Shown one piece after another: positions 6,720-15,075 of a stretch of DNA of 21,913 nucleotides. A model generated the notes under the pieces. It worked only from the letters and a program-made list of their open reading frames with translations, was not told the origin of the DNA and ran no database searches. This stretch comes from JAPKZH01 sp964537875 (lineage in GTDB: Bacteria; Acidobacteriota; Aminicenantia; Aminicenantales; UBA4085). Location of the stretch: assembly GCA_964537875.1 (NCBI GenBank), contig CAZIDN010000059.1, positions 1 through 21,913 on the forward strand. Direction: 5' to 3'. The first letter of the stretch is position 1. Each line of letters begins with the position of its first letter. A program made the translations under genes and the position numbers.

Positions 6720-8771
6720 ATGTGCATAATCAACAAAATAGCGTCTTTCTTCCTCTTCCTCGCCGCCCTATTCCTGACTGCGGACGCCGAGGAAAAAAGA
6801 CTAGTCTTCCAGGGGCATTCTCCCAATCTTTTAGTCGATAGAGACGGGAATTTCTTGATGGCCCACCAAAATCCTTCCCATGGCATCAGCCTGGCTGTCG
6901 CCTCCTCCGAAGCGCAAAACCGCGGAATAGAGGATATTATAGCCGGGCCTTCCCTTTCTTCACCGGTGATCAGGCAAAGTAGAACCGGGGAAATCGGGAT
7001 GGTCTGGGAGCAATCGGATCCCAGACAAGACGAACTCTATTTTGCCCTCCTCCGTGAGGGCAAACTCATCGCCCCTAGGAAAGTGGCTGCGGCGCCCCCT
7101 TCCATCTTTTCTCCCGACCTGGCTTTTGACGCCCAGAACGTGCCCTGGATTGCTTGGGTTCAGAGTATCGAGCGACGATATTTTGTCTTCGTGAAAAACC
7201 TCCATTCGGAGAAGGTCTGGCTCGTCAACAGGGATTTTCCGGTATCCGCCGGCACCCCCAAACTGATCGCGGGGATAGATCAAAAGATATGGCTCTTCTG
7301 GGTAGGACAGGACCGGGGAAGGGACGAGATCTTCGCGAGCGTCTTTGAAGGATTCGCCTGGTCCAAGCCCTATAAGCTCAACAGCGACAGCCGGACCCCC
7401 CATCTGAGCCCCAGCGTCGAGTTGGATGGAACCGGCTTTCCCTGGGTTGTCTGGTCCGCCTATGACGGCCATGATTATGAGATCTGCTGCTCGCATTGGA
7501 ATGGGAAAACCTGGTCAAAAGAAGAAAAGATCACGGACAACGACGGGACCGACTCCTCCCCGGCATTGGCCTTCGTCTATGGGGCCGTTCCGATCGTCGT
7601 CTGGAGTCAATTTTCAGGAAAGGCCAGCTCCCTTGCCGGCAAATACTGGTCAGGTTTGAACTGGAGCCGCGAAATCCAAATCGCCTCAAGCCAAGACCAT
7701 TTCAACAAATCCCCTAAAATCGCGGTTCGAGATGGCCGCATTGGAATCACCTGGCAATCGGGCGACGACATCGAGTTCCTCTCCATGTCCTTTCAAGAGC
7801 TCGGCCGACTCCCATCTCTCAGCGCCAAACGGTCAGATTATCCCCCCATTTCAAATCCTGCCCTGAACGACAACCAGTACACCGGCTTCGGCGACAGCAT
7901 CACCTATGCGGAGGAACACGGTTATCTGCCCAAGCTGGAAGTAGTGCTCAGCCAAAAATACGGCCCCTCTAAGGTTTTTAACGAAGGCATCGGCGGAGAG
8001 GGGACAACGGATGGGCTGGCCCGGATGGATATCGTACTGGCTAACCATCCCGCCCGATACCTGATGCTCATGGAAGGCACCAACGATATCATTTTTTTAG
8101 AAATATCCATGGATACCGTAGCCTTCAACCTGGAGGCGATGGCCCGCAAATGCCTGAATTACGGGGCCTTTCCGCTGCTGGCCACGATCATCCCCCGGAA
8201 TGACTGGCGGTGGTCCTTACTGATTTACAGGAACAGGATTTTCGACCTCAACGCGAAAATCCGCAGCCTAACGGATAAAATCAAGATTCCGCTCGTCGAC
8301 CAATTCAACGCCTTCTATTATTATCCGGCGGACCAGGGAGGATGGACCTCGCTCCTTCTTCCCGACGGCGTCCATCCCAATGAAAAAGGGTTTTACTTCA
8401 TGGCCGAAACTTGGCTCGGCGCGATCGTATCCCTGCCGTTCCCGCCGGCCGGCCTCAGGCTGCAAAGGATATTCAACGAGGTTCTTTTTCATCGCCAACC
8501 CGGCAACATGCTCCGCTGGCGGAACAGCCCGAAATTGGCTGCGCCGGACCAGGTCGAGGGTTACCGGATCTACCGCAAGGAACAGACCGGCGGGGCTAAA
8601 AAGTTCGAGCTGCTGGTTTTCCTTCCCCGTTTTTTGTTTCTAGACTTGCCTGAATACCAATATTTTGATATAAGGATCGTTCAATCCTCAAAATACACCT
8701 ACGTTATCTCGGCGGTCCGCAAAGACGGCACAGAAGGTCCCTGTTCAGAGGTTGTGAATGACTATTTTTAA
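6720..8771 (+). CDS. Secreted beta-propeller / SGNH (GDSL) hydrolase / Fn3-like fusion protein
   Basis: 683 aa. Order: signal peptide 1-23 (MCIINKIASFFLFLAALFLTADA); propeller-like repeats about 28-375 (PWVVWSAYDG, IVVWSQFSG, GITWQSGDD strands like those of the divergent neighbour); SGNH esterase domain about 385-580; Fn3-like C-terminal domain about 585-683 (VEGYRIYRKEQ). SGNH blocks are complete: G391-D392-S393 (nucleophile), GIGGEGT (oxyanion Gly), G453-T-N455-D (oxyanion Asn), D549-x2-H552 (catalytic Asp/His, DGVHPNEKGF). Such enzymes cleave acyl or acetyl esters, often from polysaccharides; export suggests an envelope or extracellular glycan substrate (inference). I chose ATG 6720 because it opens a clean signal peptide. 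An in-frame TTG at 6654 has AAGGAGG only 3 nt away and would spoil the signal peptide. The stop is followed at once by the ribosome site of the next gene. Confidence 0.9.
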   Translation: MCIINKIASFFLFLAALFLTADAEEKRLVFQGHSPNLLVDRDGNFLMAHQNPSHGISLAVASSEAQNRGIEDIIAGPSLSSPVIRQSRTGEIGMVWEQSDPRQDELYFALLREGKLIAPRKVAAAPPSIFSPDLAFDAQNVPWIAWVQSIERRYFVFVKNLHSEKVWLVNRDFPVSAGTPKLIAGIDQKIWLFWVGQDRGRDEIFASVFEGFAWSKPYKLNSDSRTPHLSPSVELDGTGFPWVVWSAYDGHDYEICCSHWNGKTWSKEEKITDNDGTDSSPALAFVYGAVPIVVWSQFSGKASSLAGKYWSGLNWSREIQIASSQDHFNKSPKIAVRDGRIGITWQSGDDIEFLSMSFQELGRLPSLSAKRSDYPPISNPALNDNQYTGFGDSITYAEEHGYLPKLEVVLSQKYGPSKVFNEGIGGEGTTDGLARMDIVLANHPARYLMLMEGTNDIIFLEISMDTVAFNLEAMARKCLNYGAFPLLATIIPRNDWRWSLLIYRNRIFDLNAKIRSLTDKIKIPLVDQFNAFYYYPADQGGWTSLLLPDGVHPNEKGFYFMAETWLGAIVSLPFPPAGLRLQRIFNEVLFHRQPGNMLRWRNSPKLAAPDQVEGYRIYRKEQTGGAKKFELLVFLPRFLFLDLPEYQYFDIRIVQSSKYTYVISAVRKDGTEGPCSEVVNDYF

Positions 8772-8776
8772 GGAGG
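8770..8776 (+). promoter_or_regulatory. Ribosome binding site AAGGAGG that fixes a TTG start
   Basis: AAGGAGG overlaps the TAA stop of the SGNH gene and stands 8 nt before TTG at 8785. An in-frame ATG at 8758 lies upstream of this site inside the preceding gene and has none of its own, so TTG 8785 is preferred. Confidence 0.8.
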
Positions 8777-8784
8777 CACCTGAA

Positions 8785-9840
8785 TTGAAAAGACAGATCG
8801 CGCGCTTAGCATCTGCCGCTTTGCTGTTATCCATGGCCGTGGCGAGCTCCTGGGGAGCCGAGGACCCGGCCGTGCTTAAAAGCATCAGCTATCAGAAGCT
8901 GGACAAAGGCCTGGAGGTGACCATCCTGCTGGAAGGACCGTTCGTTTTTCAAACATTCACCCTTACCAATCCTAACCGGCTGGCCATAGATTTCTCTCCG
9001 GTCGAAAAGATCGAAGCGGAACTCTATTATGAGGTCAACGCCATGGGCGTGACCAGCCTCCGCACGGGAGAGTTCGCGCCCCAGATCGTCCGGGTTGTCT
9101 TTGATTTTTCCGACCAGCTCCTTGTCTACGAGATCAAGAAAATCGAGGGTGGAATCGTGGTCCGGCTCTCGACCGAAGAACCCAAAGTCCCGGTCGCCGT
9201 TACAGGCGAGCAAAAGATCGCCGCTGAAGTCAAAAGGAGGCTGGCCGAGGCGGTCCGCAAAGAAGCGCCCCCGAAAGAGAATTTCTACAACACCATGATC
9301 GGCCTGACCGTGGGCACCTATAAAATTCCGGACGCCCGGTTTGCGGAGATCTACAAAAGCGAGGCGTCTCCCATCTACGGCCTGAATATCTCCCGCACCC
9401 TGGTTTCTTTGGGGAATTTTCAGTTCGACGTCTCGGCTGAGGCGAGAATGTACCAACAGACCGGGGCCTCGACCGTGTCGCAGGAAGAAGCCAAATTCAG
9501 TCTGAGCCCGATTATTTCCATCGCCCCCCGGCTTCTCTTCCAGATAAAATATGCCATCCTTTTTACCGGCGGCGGTGTTGATTTTTATTCCTATAAAGAG
9601 GAGAGTTCCCTCTACGGCGCAGTCGGATCGATCTCCAACTCGGTCTCCGGCTCGCATTTTCAGGCGGGTGTTTACATCATGCCTCCTACGATCGAGTTCT
9701 TAAGGATCAAGCTCTATTACAAGTTCACCAAGGTGAAAGCGCTTGAAAACGAAATCGAAGTCGAGCTGGGCGGAAATGAATACGGCGTCGGCCTGAGCTT
9801 CGGCTTCAATTTCCTGAAAAGCGCGCTTATCAACAAATAG
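8785..9840 (+). CDS. AMIN-domain protein with C-terminal beta-barrel-like region
   Basis: 351 aa from the TTG start. Signal peptide 1-25 (MKRQIARLASAALLLSMAVA, cleavage near SWGA). AMIN domain about 30-125: alternating strands with LKSISYQKLDKGLEVTI, NPNRLAIDF and QIVRVVFDF, the pattern known from AmiC and PilQ N-termini, which bind peptidoglycan or septal wall. A Lys/Arg/Glu-rich linker (about 140-165) leads to a region (about 170-351) of amphipathic strands rich in Tyr/Gly with an aromatic-ending strand (GVGLSFGFNF), which looks like an outer-membrane beta-barrel of 8-10 strands. AMIN is normally joined to amidase or secretin domains; neither is present. It is translationally coupled to the SGNH gene, so the pair probably act together at the envelope. 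Exact function unknown. Confidence 0.85.
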   Translation: MKRQIARLASAALLLSMAVASSWGAEDPAVLKSISYQKLDKGLEVTILLEGPFVFQTFTLTNPNRLAIDFSPVEKIEAELYYEVNAMGVTSLRTGEFAPQIVRVVFDFSDQLLVYEIKKIEGGIVVRLSTEEPKVPVAVTGEQKIAAEVKRRLAEAVRKEAPPKENFYNTMIGLTVGTYKIPDARFAEIYKSEASPIYGLNISRTLVSLGNFQFDVSAEARMYQQTGASTVSQEEAKFSLSPIISIAPRLLFQIKYAILFTGGGVDFYSYKEESSLYGAVGSISNSVSGSHFQAGVYIMPPTIEFLRIKLYYKFTKVKALENEIEVELGGNEYGVGLSFGFNFLKSALINK

Positions 9841-9895
9841 TTCGCGTAGCAACGGCGGCTCGTTCCGTCATACGGCTGAGCATCTAATCTTTTGC

Positions 9896-9959
9896 CAAGC
9901 CGGGCACTCGCCTTGTTCGGGAGTCCGTTGAATGTCCCACCAGGAAGAGGCCCGGCTTG
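9896..9959 (+). repeat. 10-bp inverted repeat in the spacer before the first GT-C gene, possible terminator stem
   Basis: CAAGCCGGGC (9896-9905) is complementary to GCCCGGCTTG (9950-9959), with a 44-nt loop that can partly fold itself. A run of seven T (9966-9972) follows. It could end the SGNH-AMIN transcript or be a structured leader. The right arm overlaps a weak TTGACG box (9957-9962), which has no good -10 partner. The rest of the 9841-10003 spacer shows nothing else. Confidence 0.35.
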
Positions 9960-10003
9960 ACGAAGTTTTTTTCACTCGTCGATAGGGCCAAGGGGATGCG
10001 TGC

Positions 10004-12550
10004 ATGCGGTTGAGCAGCGTCGGCAAAAAATCCTTCCTTAGGGGAATCCCCGCTGTTCTTCTCTGCATCCTTTTGGCCGGGATTTTTCTCCGCTTTTACA
10101 ATCTCAGCCGCATCCTTCTCTACGACGATGAGCCCCTCCATCAGGTCCGGATCTCTTATCAGCCTTTGCCGTTCGCCTTTTCCCATAATAACGGCTCCGG
10201 CCTCTTTACACTCCTCGTTCATATCTTTCTCCATCTGGGGGACATCGTGCTCATGGCCCGCTTGCCGTCGGCGCTTTTCGGGACCGCCACGATCGTCGTT
10301 GTCTACCTCCTCGGGAAAGCCTTTTTCTCCAAAAAAGATGGGTTGATCGCCGCAGGCTTGGTAGCGCTTTCCCCGTTCCTCATCCGCTATTCGCAGTACA
10401 GCCGGGCGTACTCTCTATTCGTCTTGTTATCGCTCCTCTCCCTCTATTTCTTCGACAAAGCGCAAAAAGATAATCGGACACAATCCTGGGCCCTCTACGG
10501 TATCTTCACCACTCTGAATATTTACACCCATCTGATCGCTCTCCTCCTCCTCCCGGCTTACGTCCTGGCGATGGCGTTCACGAAAAGAACGGCTGGGCAG
10601 AAAAAGAACCAGGCCGGGTATTCTCCAAGCCACCGACTTAAGAAATTTATCCTTTGGACGTGTCTCATCTGTGCTCTGACCGCCTGTTTCTACCTGCCGA
10701 GCGTTCCGATTAAAGAATTCTTCGTCGGCTCCGCCGAGAGGGCGATCACCCGGCCGCCTGATACCCATGTCTCGCTTCTCTTGATTCACGATATTTTGAT
10801 GTCCCAATGGGCGCCGCCATCATCATTTTTCTTCCTCCTGTTTCTCGTTTGCCTCACGATCGGATTCGGAGTGAGTGTGAGAAAACAGCCCAGGGCAGCC
10901 CTGCTCAGCTTTTTTTATGTGATCATTCCCCTGCTGATTTTTATTTTTATCAAGCCGCGCGAAGTGAACGTCTTGTCTGCGGACAGGTATTTCATTTTCA
11001 TCCTGCCCATTCTCTTCCTTTTCATCGCCAGGGGAATCAGCGAGGGACCCACTCTCATGACATCCCTCCTCTCCCGTTTCCAGTCCACCAAATTAGCGGC
11101 ACGAGGAATCCGACGCCTGCTCCAGGCTTCTTTTTTCCTTCTCGTCCTCGCGGGACTCTGTTCAAACTTTAAAGATCATTATCTGATGTACTGGAGATTG
11201 GGCTCTTTCCAGCTCGACAACGGCGTCGCCGACCTGCTAAGACGAGAAGTCAAAAGTGATGCCCTCGTCTATTTTGATGCCTGGCCCGTGTCCTCTTTGA
11301 TCACCCTGATCAACCCCCTCACCCACAATCTAAAGCCGGAGGAATCCGAGTTTATGATCCGGGACGGGTTCGTGGCCGCGGCACCAGAGAATCGTTTTAT
11401 CGTTTATCGCCTCGGCAGCATGTTTTTTCAAGAGTACGTGGCGAGCCGGCCGATCGACCTCTGGGTCGCAACGAAATTGAATCCTGATAATACCGCCCGT
11501 CTTTGTACGGTGGTCAAAAATGAATTCGGGATCAAAGTGTATGCCCTGAAGGACAATATCATTCTTCATATCCAAAACACGGATGAGTCTGTGGCCCAAA
11601 AGATGGCCGCCATGGCGCGTATTTTTCTTTCGCTCCCGCTGGATAAAATGAGGGAGCAGCAGTATCGCCTGGTGGCCGTGAAAGCCGCGCTGCTGGCTTA
11701 TGGGCCTGAGGAGGCTTACCAGAACATCCAGGCATACAGGTCGATCACGATTCCGCCCGCAGAATGGAACAGGATACCTTCTTCCCTCGTCGTCCGGCTC
11801 TTCGATCGAATGTTTGGACTCAGCCCCCAAGACCTCCATCGCCTCACGCAACGCTTCGTCCTCGACGAGATTCAACGCCTCTTCTTTCTCACCGGGAACA
11901 ACTTTGTTAAGCGCAATGACGATAAAAATGCATATCGCGCTTACCAGGAATGTTTAGACCTGGGACAGGGCTTTAATCTCAAGGTGGCGGAAAAATTGGC
12001 TGTTCTCGCAAAACAGTTGACCGGGCAGGGCAGGATGCCGGAAGCCCGGGCCCTTTTTGAGAAAGCCGTCGATTTAAACCCGGGAAAAGAGGGCCTCCGC
12101 TTTTGTCTAGCCGAAGCCTACAGACAGGAGGGCGCAGCTGGCCGGGCCGAGCAAGAATACAAAAAGGTCTTCGGCCTCGCCTCCCTTCCGCCCCATTTCC
12201 TTGAGCAACTTTCCAGTCATCCTCAGTCCATTATCATATGGGAAAGCGCCGGCCTTTGGCATCTGATGTTTCGAGCGGAAGAGGATGCCTCCGTTTCCGG
12301 AACGATGGCCGTTCCCAAGATCTCGGAAGTCAAAAAAACGGGCTTCGACATTCATGACTCTCTGAGGATATCGCCCAATGGCCTTCAATTCGCGGTTTCC
12401 GCCAAAAAAGGCACCGTCAAAATCTTGAGCTTTATGGCGGCGAAAAACAGCAGGCCGAAATTCGACATCAAAATCAACGGCAGGCGCGAGACAGGGAACG
12501 TCATCGCTATCAACCAGGAACGAGCGCCGCTCAAACGGCCTTCTCCCTAG
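10004..12550 (+). CDS. GT-C glycosyltransferase (PMT/ArnT-like) with C-terminal TPR and beta domains
   Basis: 848 aa integral inner-membrane enzyme. Family role: transfer of a sugar from a polyprenyl-phosphate donor to protein, lipid or glycan on the periplasmic side. Seen: about 10-11 hydrophobic segments over residues 13-388; the acidic catalytic-type motif D41-D42-E43-P in the first external loop; PFLIRYSQYSRAYSLFVLLSL (typical of PMT_2 proteins) near 125-145. After the membrane part comes a large soluble region with TPR-like helices about 635-722 (AYRAYQECLDLG, EARALFEKAVDLNP, EQEYKKVFGL) and a final beta-rich segment about 730-848. The start has AAGGGG 8 nt upstream; an ATG at 9996 is out of frame. 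It is followed after 58 bp by a second GT-C gene. Acceptor and sugar are unknown. Confidence 0.88.
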   Translation: MRLSSVGKKSFLRGIPAVLLCILLAGIFLRFYNLSRILLYDDEPLHQVRISYQPLPFAFSHNNGSGLFTLLVHIFLHLGDIVLMARLPSALFGTATIVVVYLLGKAFFSKKDGLIAAGLVALSPFLIRYSQYSRAYSLFVLLSLLSLYFFDKAQKDNRTQSWALYGIFTTLNIYTHLIALLLLPAYVLAMAFTKRTAGQKKNQAGYSPSHRLKKFILWTCLICALTACFYLPSVPIKEFFVGSAERAITRPPDTHVSLLLIHDILMSQWAPPSSFFFLLFLVCLTIGFGVSVRKQPRAALLSFFYVIIPLLIFIFIKPREVNVLSADRYFIFILPILFLFIARGISEGPTLMTSLLSRFQSTKLAARGIRRLLQASFFLLVLAGLCSNFKDHYLMYWRLGSFQLDNGVADLLRREVKSDALVYFDAWPVSSLITLINPLTHNLKPEESEFMIRDGFVAAAPENRFIVYRLGSMFFQEYVASRPIDLWVATKLNPDNTARLCTVVKNEFGIKVYALKDNIILHIQNTDESVAQKMAAMARIFLSLPLDKMREQQYRLVAVKAALLAYGPEEAYQNIQAYRSITIPPAEWNRIPSSLVVRLFDRMFGLSPQDLHRLTQRFVLDEIQRLFFLTGNNFVKRNDDKNAYRAYQECLDLGQGFNLKVAEKLAVLAKQLTGQGRMPEARALFEKAVDLNPGKEGLRFCLAEAYRQEGAAGRAEQEYKKVFGLASLPPHFLEQLSSHPQSIIIWESAGLWHLMFRAEEDASVSGTMAVPKISEVKKTGFDIHDSLRISPNGLQFAVSAKKGTVKILSFMAAKNSRPKFDIKINGRRETGNVIAINQERAPLKRPSP

Positions 12551-12608
12551 TGTCTCCGCTCGATTTTCAAGGAGATTTTGTATAAGATTTAAGCGAGAAA
12601 GGCTGTCC

Positions 12609-15014
12609 GTGGCCATTGAGCATCGAAAAGAAACAGGTCCTTCCGTACAAAACGCAGCCAACCCTTTTGGCAAGATAGCCGCCAAGGCTCTCATCGGCCT
12701 TCAATGGCTCCTCTACGCGGGTTTTATCTTTTTATGGTTCAAGGACAACATCTTTGCGCTCAAAAAATTTCACGTCAGTCCCCTTGTTCCTCTCCTTCCC
12801 TTGATCGGAATTGTCGGCTTCCGGACCGCCCAGAAATTCCGGCAAAAAAAATTTCCCTGGAGTCCAAAATTCGGTCCCGCCGCCCTGGCCCTGATGGCCC
12901 TTCTTCTTTTGACTATTGTCGTACGCCTTCCCTTTCTTCTCCACGCCGCCGGGCCGATGACGAGCGACGATGCCATCCCCGCTCTGATGGGCAAGCACAT
13001 TTCAGAGGGGAAGCTTCCTCCGATCTGTTATTACGGACAACAGTACCTGGGCAGTCTCTCGAGCCATGTCTACGCCCTGTTTTTCAAATTGTTCGGGTAT
13101 TCGATGCTGACTTTGAAAGCAGCAACCCTGCTTTTATATTTAGCTTTTGTCATCGTCCAGTTCCATCTCTTAAAGGCCGTTTTTTCCTTGGGCTGGGCTG
13201 TCATCCTGTCCCTCTGCTACGGACTGCCCTTCGGCCAGCTCGTCTTTGTCAGTCTGGACAACGCATCGGCTTATCCCCTGGTTCTCTTCTTGGGTGCCTT
13301 GCTGATCTATGTCTCCTATCATATCGCCTATAAGAATCGAGACCCGCTTATCCCCCTCCTCGGCTTTTTGATGGGCCTCTCCTTCTGGACCCATCAGATC
13401 ACTATAGCCTTCATCCTCACTTCACTCATCCTTCTTGCAGTTAGGTGCAGACCCCAATTGAAGACATATGCGATCCTCATGCTCTATGCGTTTCTCGGCG
13501 GTCTGCCTCTCGTCCTCCAGGAAATTTTCGGCAGGTTTCAAATAATCGGCTTCCTTTTCGGGGGAGAAAGGACAATTTTGAGCCGGGAAAAATGGACAGG
13601 GGCGAACAAGCTTTTTCGGTCCCTCCTATTCTCGGAAAACGGCCCACCCGGCATTCTTTGTCTTGCCTTCATCCTCTTGGGCATGGCGGTCCTTTTCGTC
13701 CTGGCGCTCAAGAAAAGTGGCTCTTCAGCCCAGGCTGTTTTTCCCCTGTTTTTGATCGTCTTTTCTATGATCTACCTCTTCTCACGCTTCAGCGACAAAC
13801 AGCAAGCCCGCTATTTGTTTGCCCTGTATTTTTGCCTTCCCGTCTTCCTGGCCGCTCCTTTTCTGTGGATCAAAACCAGGCTGAAATATGTCCTTTGCCT
13901 GGGCCTCATCGCCGGCCTTTTTTTCGCGGACAGCCGGCCGGCCCATTCTGCGTTTTATGAGTCCGTCAAATACCGCCATCGGGTCTATCAGGAAATGATT
14001 GCCGACATGGCCGGAACGGGGGTCCGCTATTGGCAGGGAGAGTATTGGACCGCTTATCTCTTGACGGCCGTCAGCAAAGAAAAAATCATCATCGATTCTT
14101 TCTCCACCAACAGATATCTTCCTTACCGTCTTCTCTACTATAACCAACAGGACAAGGATCATTACATTTTGAGCACGGAGGAAAGCCGCGCCGGAAACCT
14201 GGAACAGATGCTGACACGGCTGGGGATTCCCTTTGACAAGAAAGTCACCGGGGGCTGCACCCTCCTTTATCATATAGACGGCGCGGTCTTCCCGGATGTT
14301 CTGGACGAAACCGCGCCTTCCCTGATCCCCGATCTGAACCTCGATCAAATCAAAAGCCAAGACGGCTATCTCCAACTCACTTTTATCAACAGGCAAAACC
14401 AAGACCCTTCCTCCTTCCGCTTGCATGTGGACATCCCGGGATACAGCTCCCGGACAAGAGTGTTCTCGGGAACGGCCGAGAAAATCCCGCTCAGGATTCC
14501 CTCTCCTTTCGGAAGGCCTTTCACCCTCAGGCATTCTTTAGATTACAAATCGCTCGAAATTGCCTCCTCGGTCCACGTCCTTCCCTATTTTCCTTCCGGC
14601 GGAGAGCCTCAGCCAAGAAAAGAAATTGTCGTCTTTTTGCGCGGCATCAGCCCTGTCATCCATTTTACCGGCAAAGACGTGAGATATTGCGACCAAGAAG
14701 CCGCCTTGGAGGTCAACGCTCCCCGCGGCAAAAAAGCGAAGCTTCGCGTCGTCTTGAATTCCCCCTTTCAATTCTCCGGCCTCAATTGGTACGGCAACTA
14801 CGTCCAGCATGTTCAAATCCGCCTTCCTGCGGGCGCGGTCATCGAGCGGGACCTCCGTGACGGGCCCAATACGATTGAGCTGGAGATCAGCGGCGCAGAA
14901 GCCCAGCCGGGGCCGAGGCGCGTCACCATGAGATTCCGTCATCGATGCAGGTTTGACTTCGCCGACCTCAGGGCCCTATCGGCCGTCTTGGAAAACGTGG
15001 AGCTCATCGAATAG
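12609..15014 (+). CDS. GT-C family polytopic glycosyltransferase with large C-terminal periplasmic region (GTG start)
   Basis: 801 aa. Hydrophobic segments run from about 25 to 440, then about 360 soluble residues. The first external loop carries TSDDAIPALMGKHI (D120, D121), followed by LPPICYYGQQYLGSL, a pattern I associate with ArnT/PMT-like (GT39/GT83-type) enzymes; the acidic pair is the expected catalytic/metal site. The C-terminal part is beta-rich with no motif I recognise; it may bind acceptor. The start is GTG at 12609 with AAAGG 6-8 nt upstream. The sequence before it contains TATAAG (12581-12586) but no convincing -35, so I do not call a promoter. A short cytoplasmic N-terminal extension (1-25) is present. 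It is in the same direction and set as its two GT-C neighbours, which suggests sequential sugar additions. Confidence 0.82.
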   Translation: MAIEHRKETGPSVQNAANPFGKIAAKALIGLQWLLYAGFIFLWFKDNIFALKKFHVSPLVPLLPLIGIVGFRTAQKFRQKKFPWSPKFGPAALALMALLLLTIVVRLPFLLHAAGPMTSDDAIPALMGKHISEGKLPPICYYGQQYLGSLSSHVYALFFKLFGYSMLTLKAATLLLYLAFVIVQFHLLKAVFSLGWAVILSLCYGLPFGQLVFVSLDNASAYPLVLFLGALLIYVSYHIAYKNRDPLIPLLGFLMGLSFWTHQITIAFILTSLILLAVRCRPQLKTYAILMLYAFLGGLPLVLQEIFGRFQIIGFLFGGERTILSREKWTGANKLFRSLLFSENGPPGILCLAFILLGMAVLFVLALKKSGSSAQAVFPLFLIVFSMIYLFSRFSDKQQARYLFALYFCLPVFLAAPFLWIKTRLKYVLCLGLIAGLFFADSRPAHSAFYESVKYRHRVYQEMIADMAGTGVRYWQGEYWTAYLLTAVSKEKIIIDSFSTNRYLPYRLLYYNQQDKDHYILSTEESRAGNLEQMLTRLGIPFDKKVTGGCTLLYHIDGAVFPDVLDETAPSLIPDLNLDQIKSQDGYLQLTFINRQNQDPSSFRLHVDIPGYSSRTRVFSGTAEKIPLRIPSPFGRPFTLRHSLDYKSLEIASSVHVLPYFPSGGEPQPRKEIVVFLRGISPVIHFTGKDVRYCDQEAALEVNAPRGKKAKLRVVLNSPFQFSGLNWYGNYVQHVQIRLPAGAVIERDLRDGPNTIELEISGAEAQPGPRRVTMRFRHRCRFDFADLRALSAVLENVELIE

Positions 15015-15030
15015 GTACAAAGACCGTTTC

Positions 15031-15058
15031 TTGACATCGTTTTTTTTTCTGGTATAAG
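15031..15058 (+). promoter_or_regulatory. Strong candidate sigma-70 promoter for the third GT-C gene
   Basis: -35 TTGACA (15031-15036, perfect), 16-bp spacer containing a nine-T run, extended -10 TGG-TATAAG (box 15053-15058). The predicted start is near 15065, about 11 nt before the ATG at 15076, so the mRNA would be nearly leaderless; no ribosome site is visible. Confidence 0.7.
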
Positions 15059-15075
15059 CTTAGCTGGCTCTGCCG

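Noticed and set aside
8827..9657. 276-codon minus-strand frame opposite the AMIN gene
   Set aside because: Shadow of the plus-strand gene, which has the signal peptide, AMIN pattern and ribosome site.
9957..9986. Promoter TTGACG / GATAGG before the first GT-C gene
   Set aside because: The -10 matches only three of six positions and the spacing is 18 bp; the box overlaps an inverted repeat arm.
12581..12586. TATAAG as a -10 box before the second GT-C gene
   Set aside because: No acceptable -35 at 16-18 bp upstream; the gene may be read through from the preceding one.
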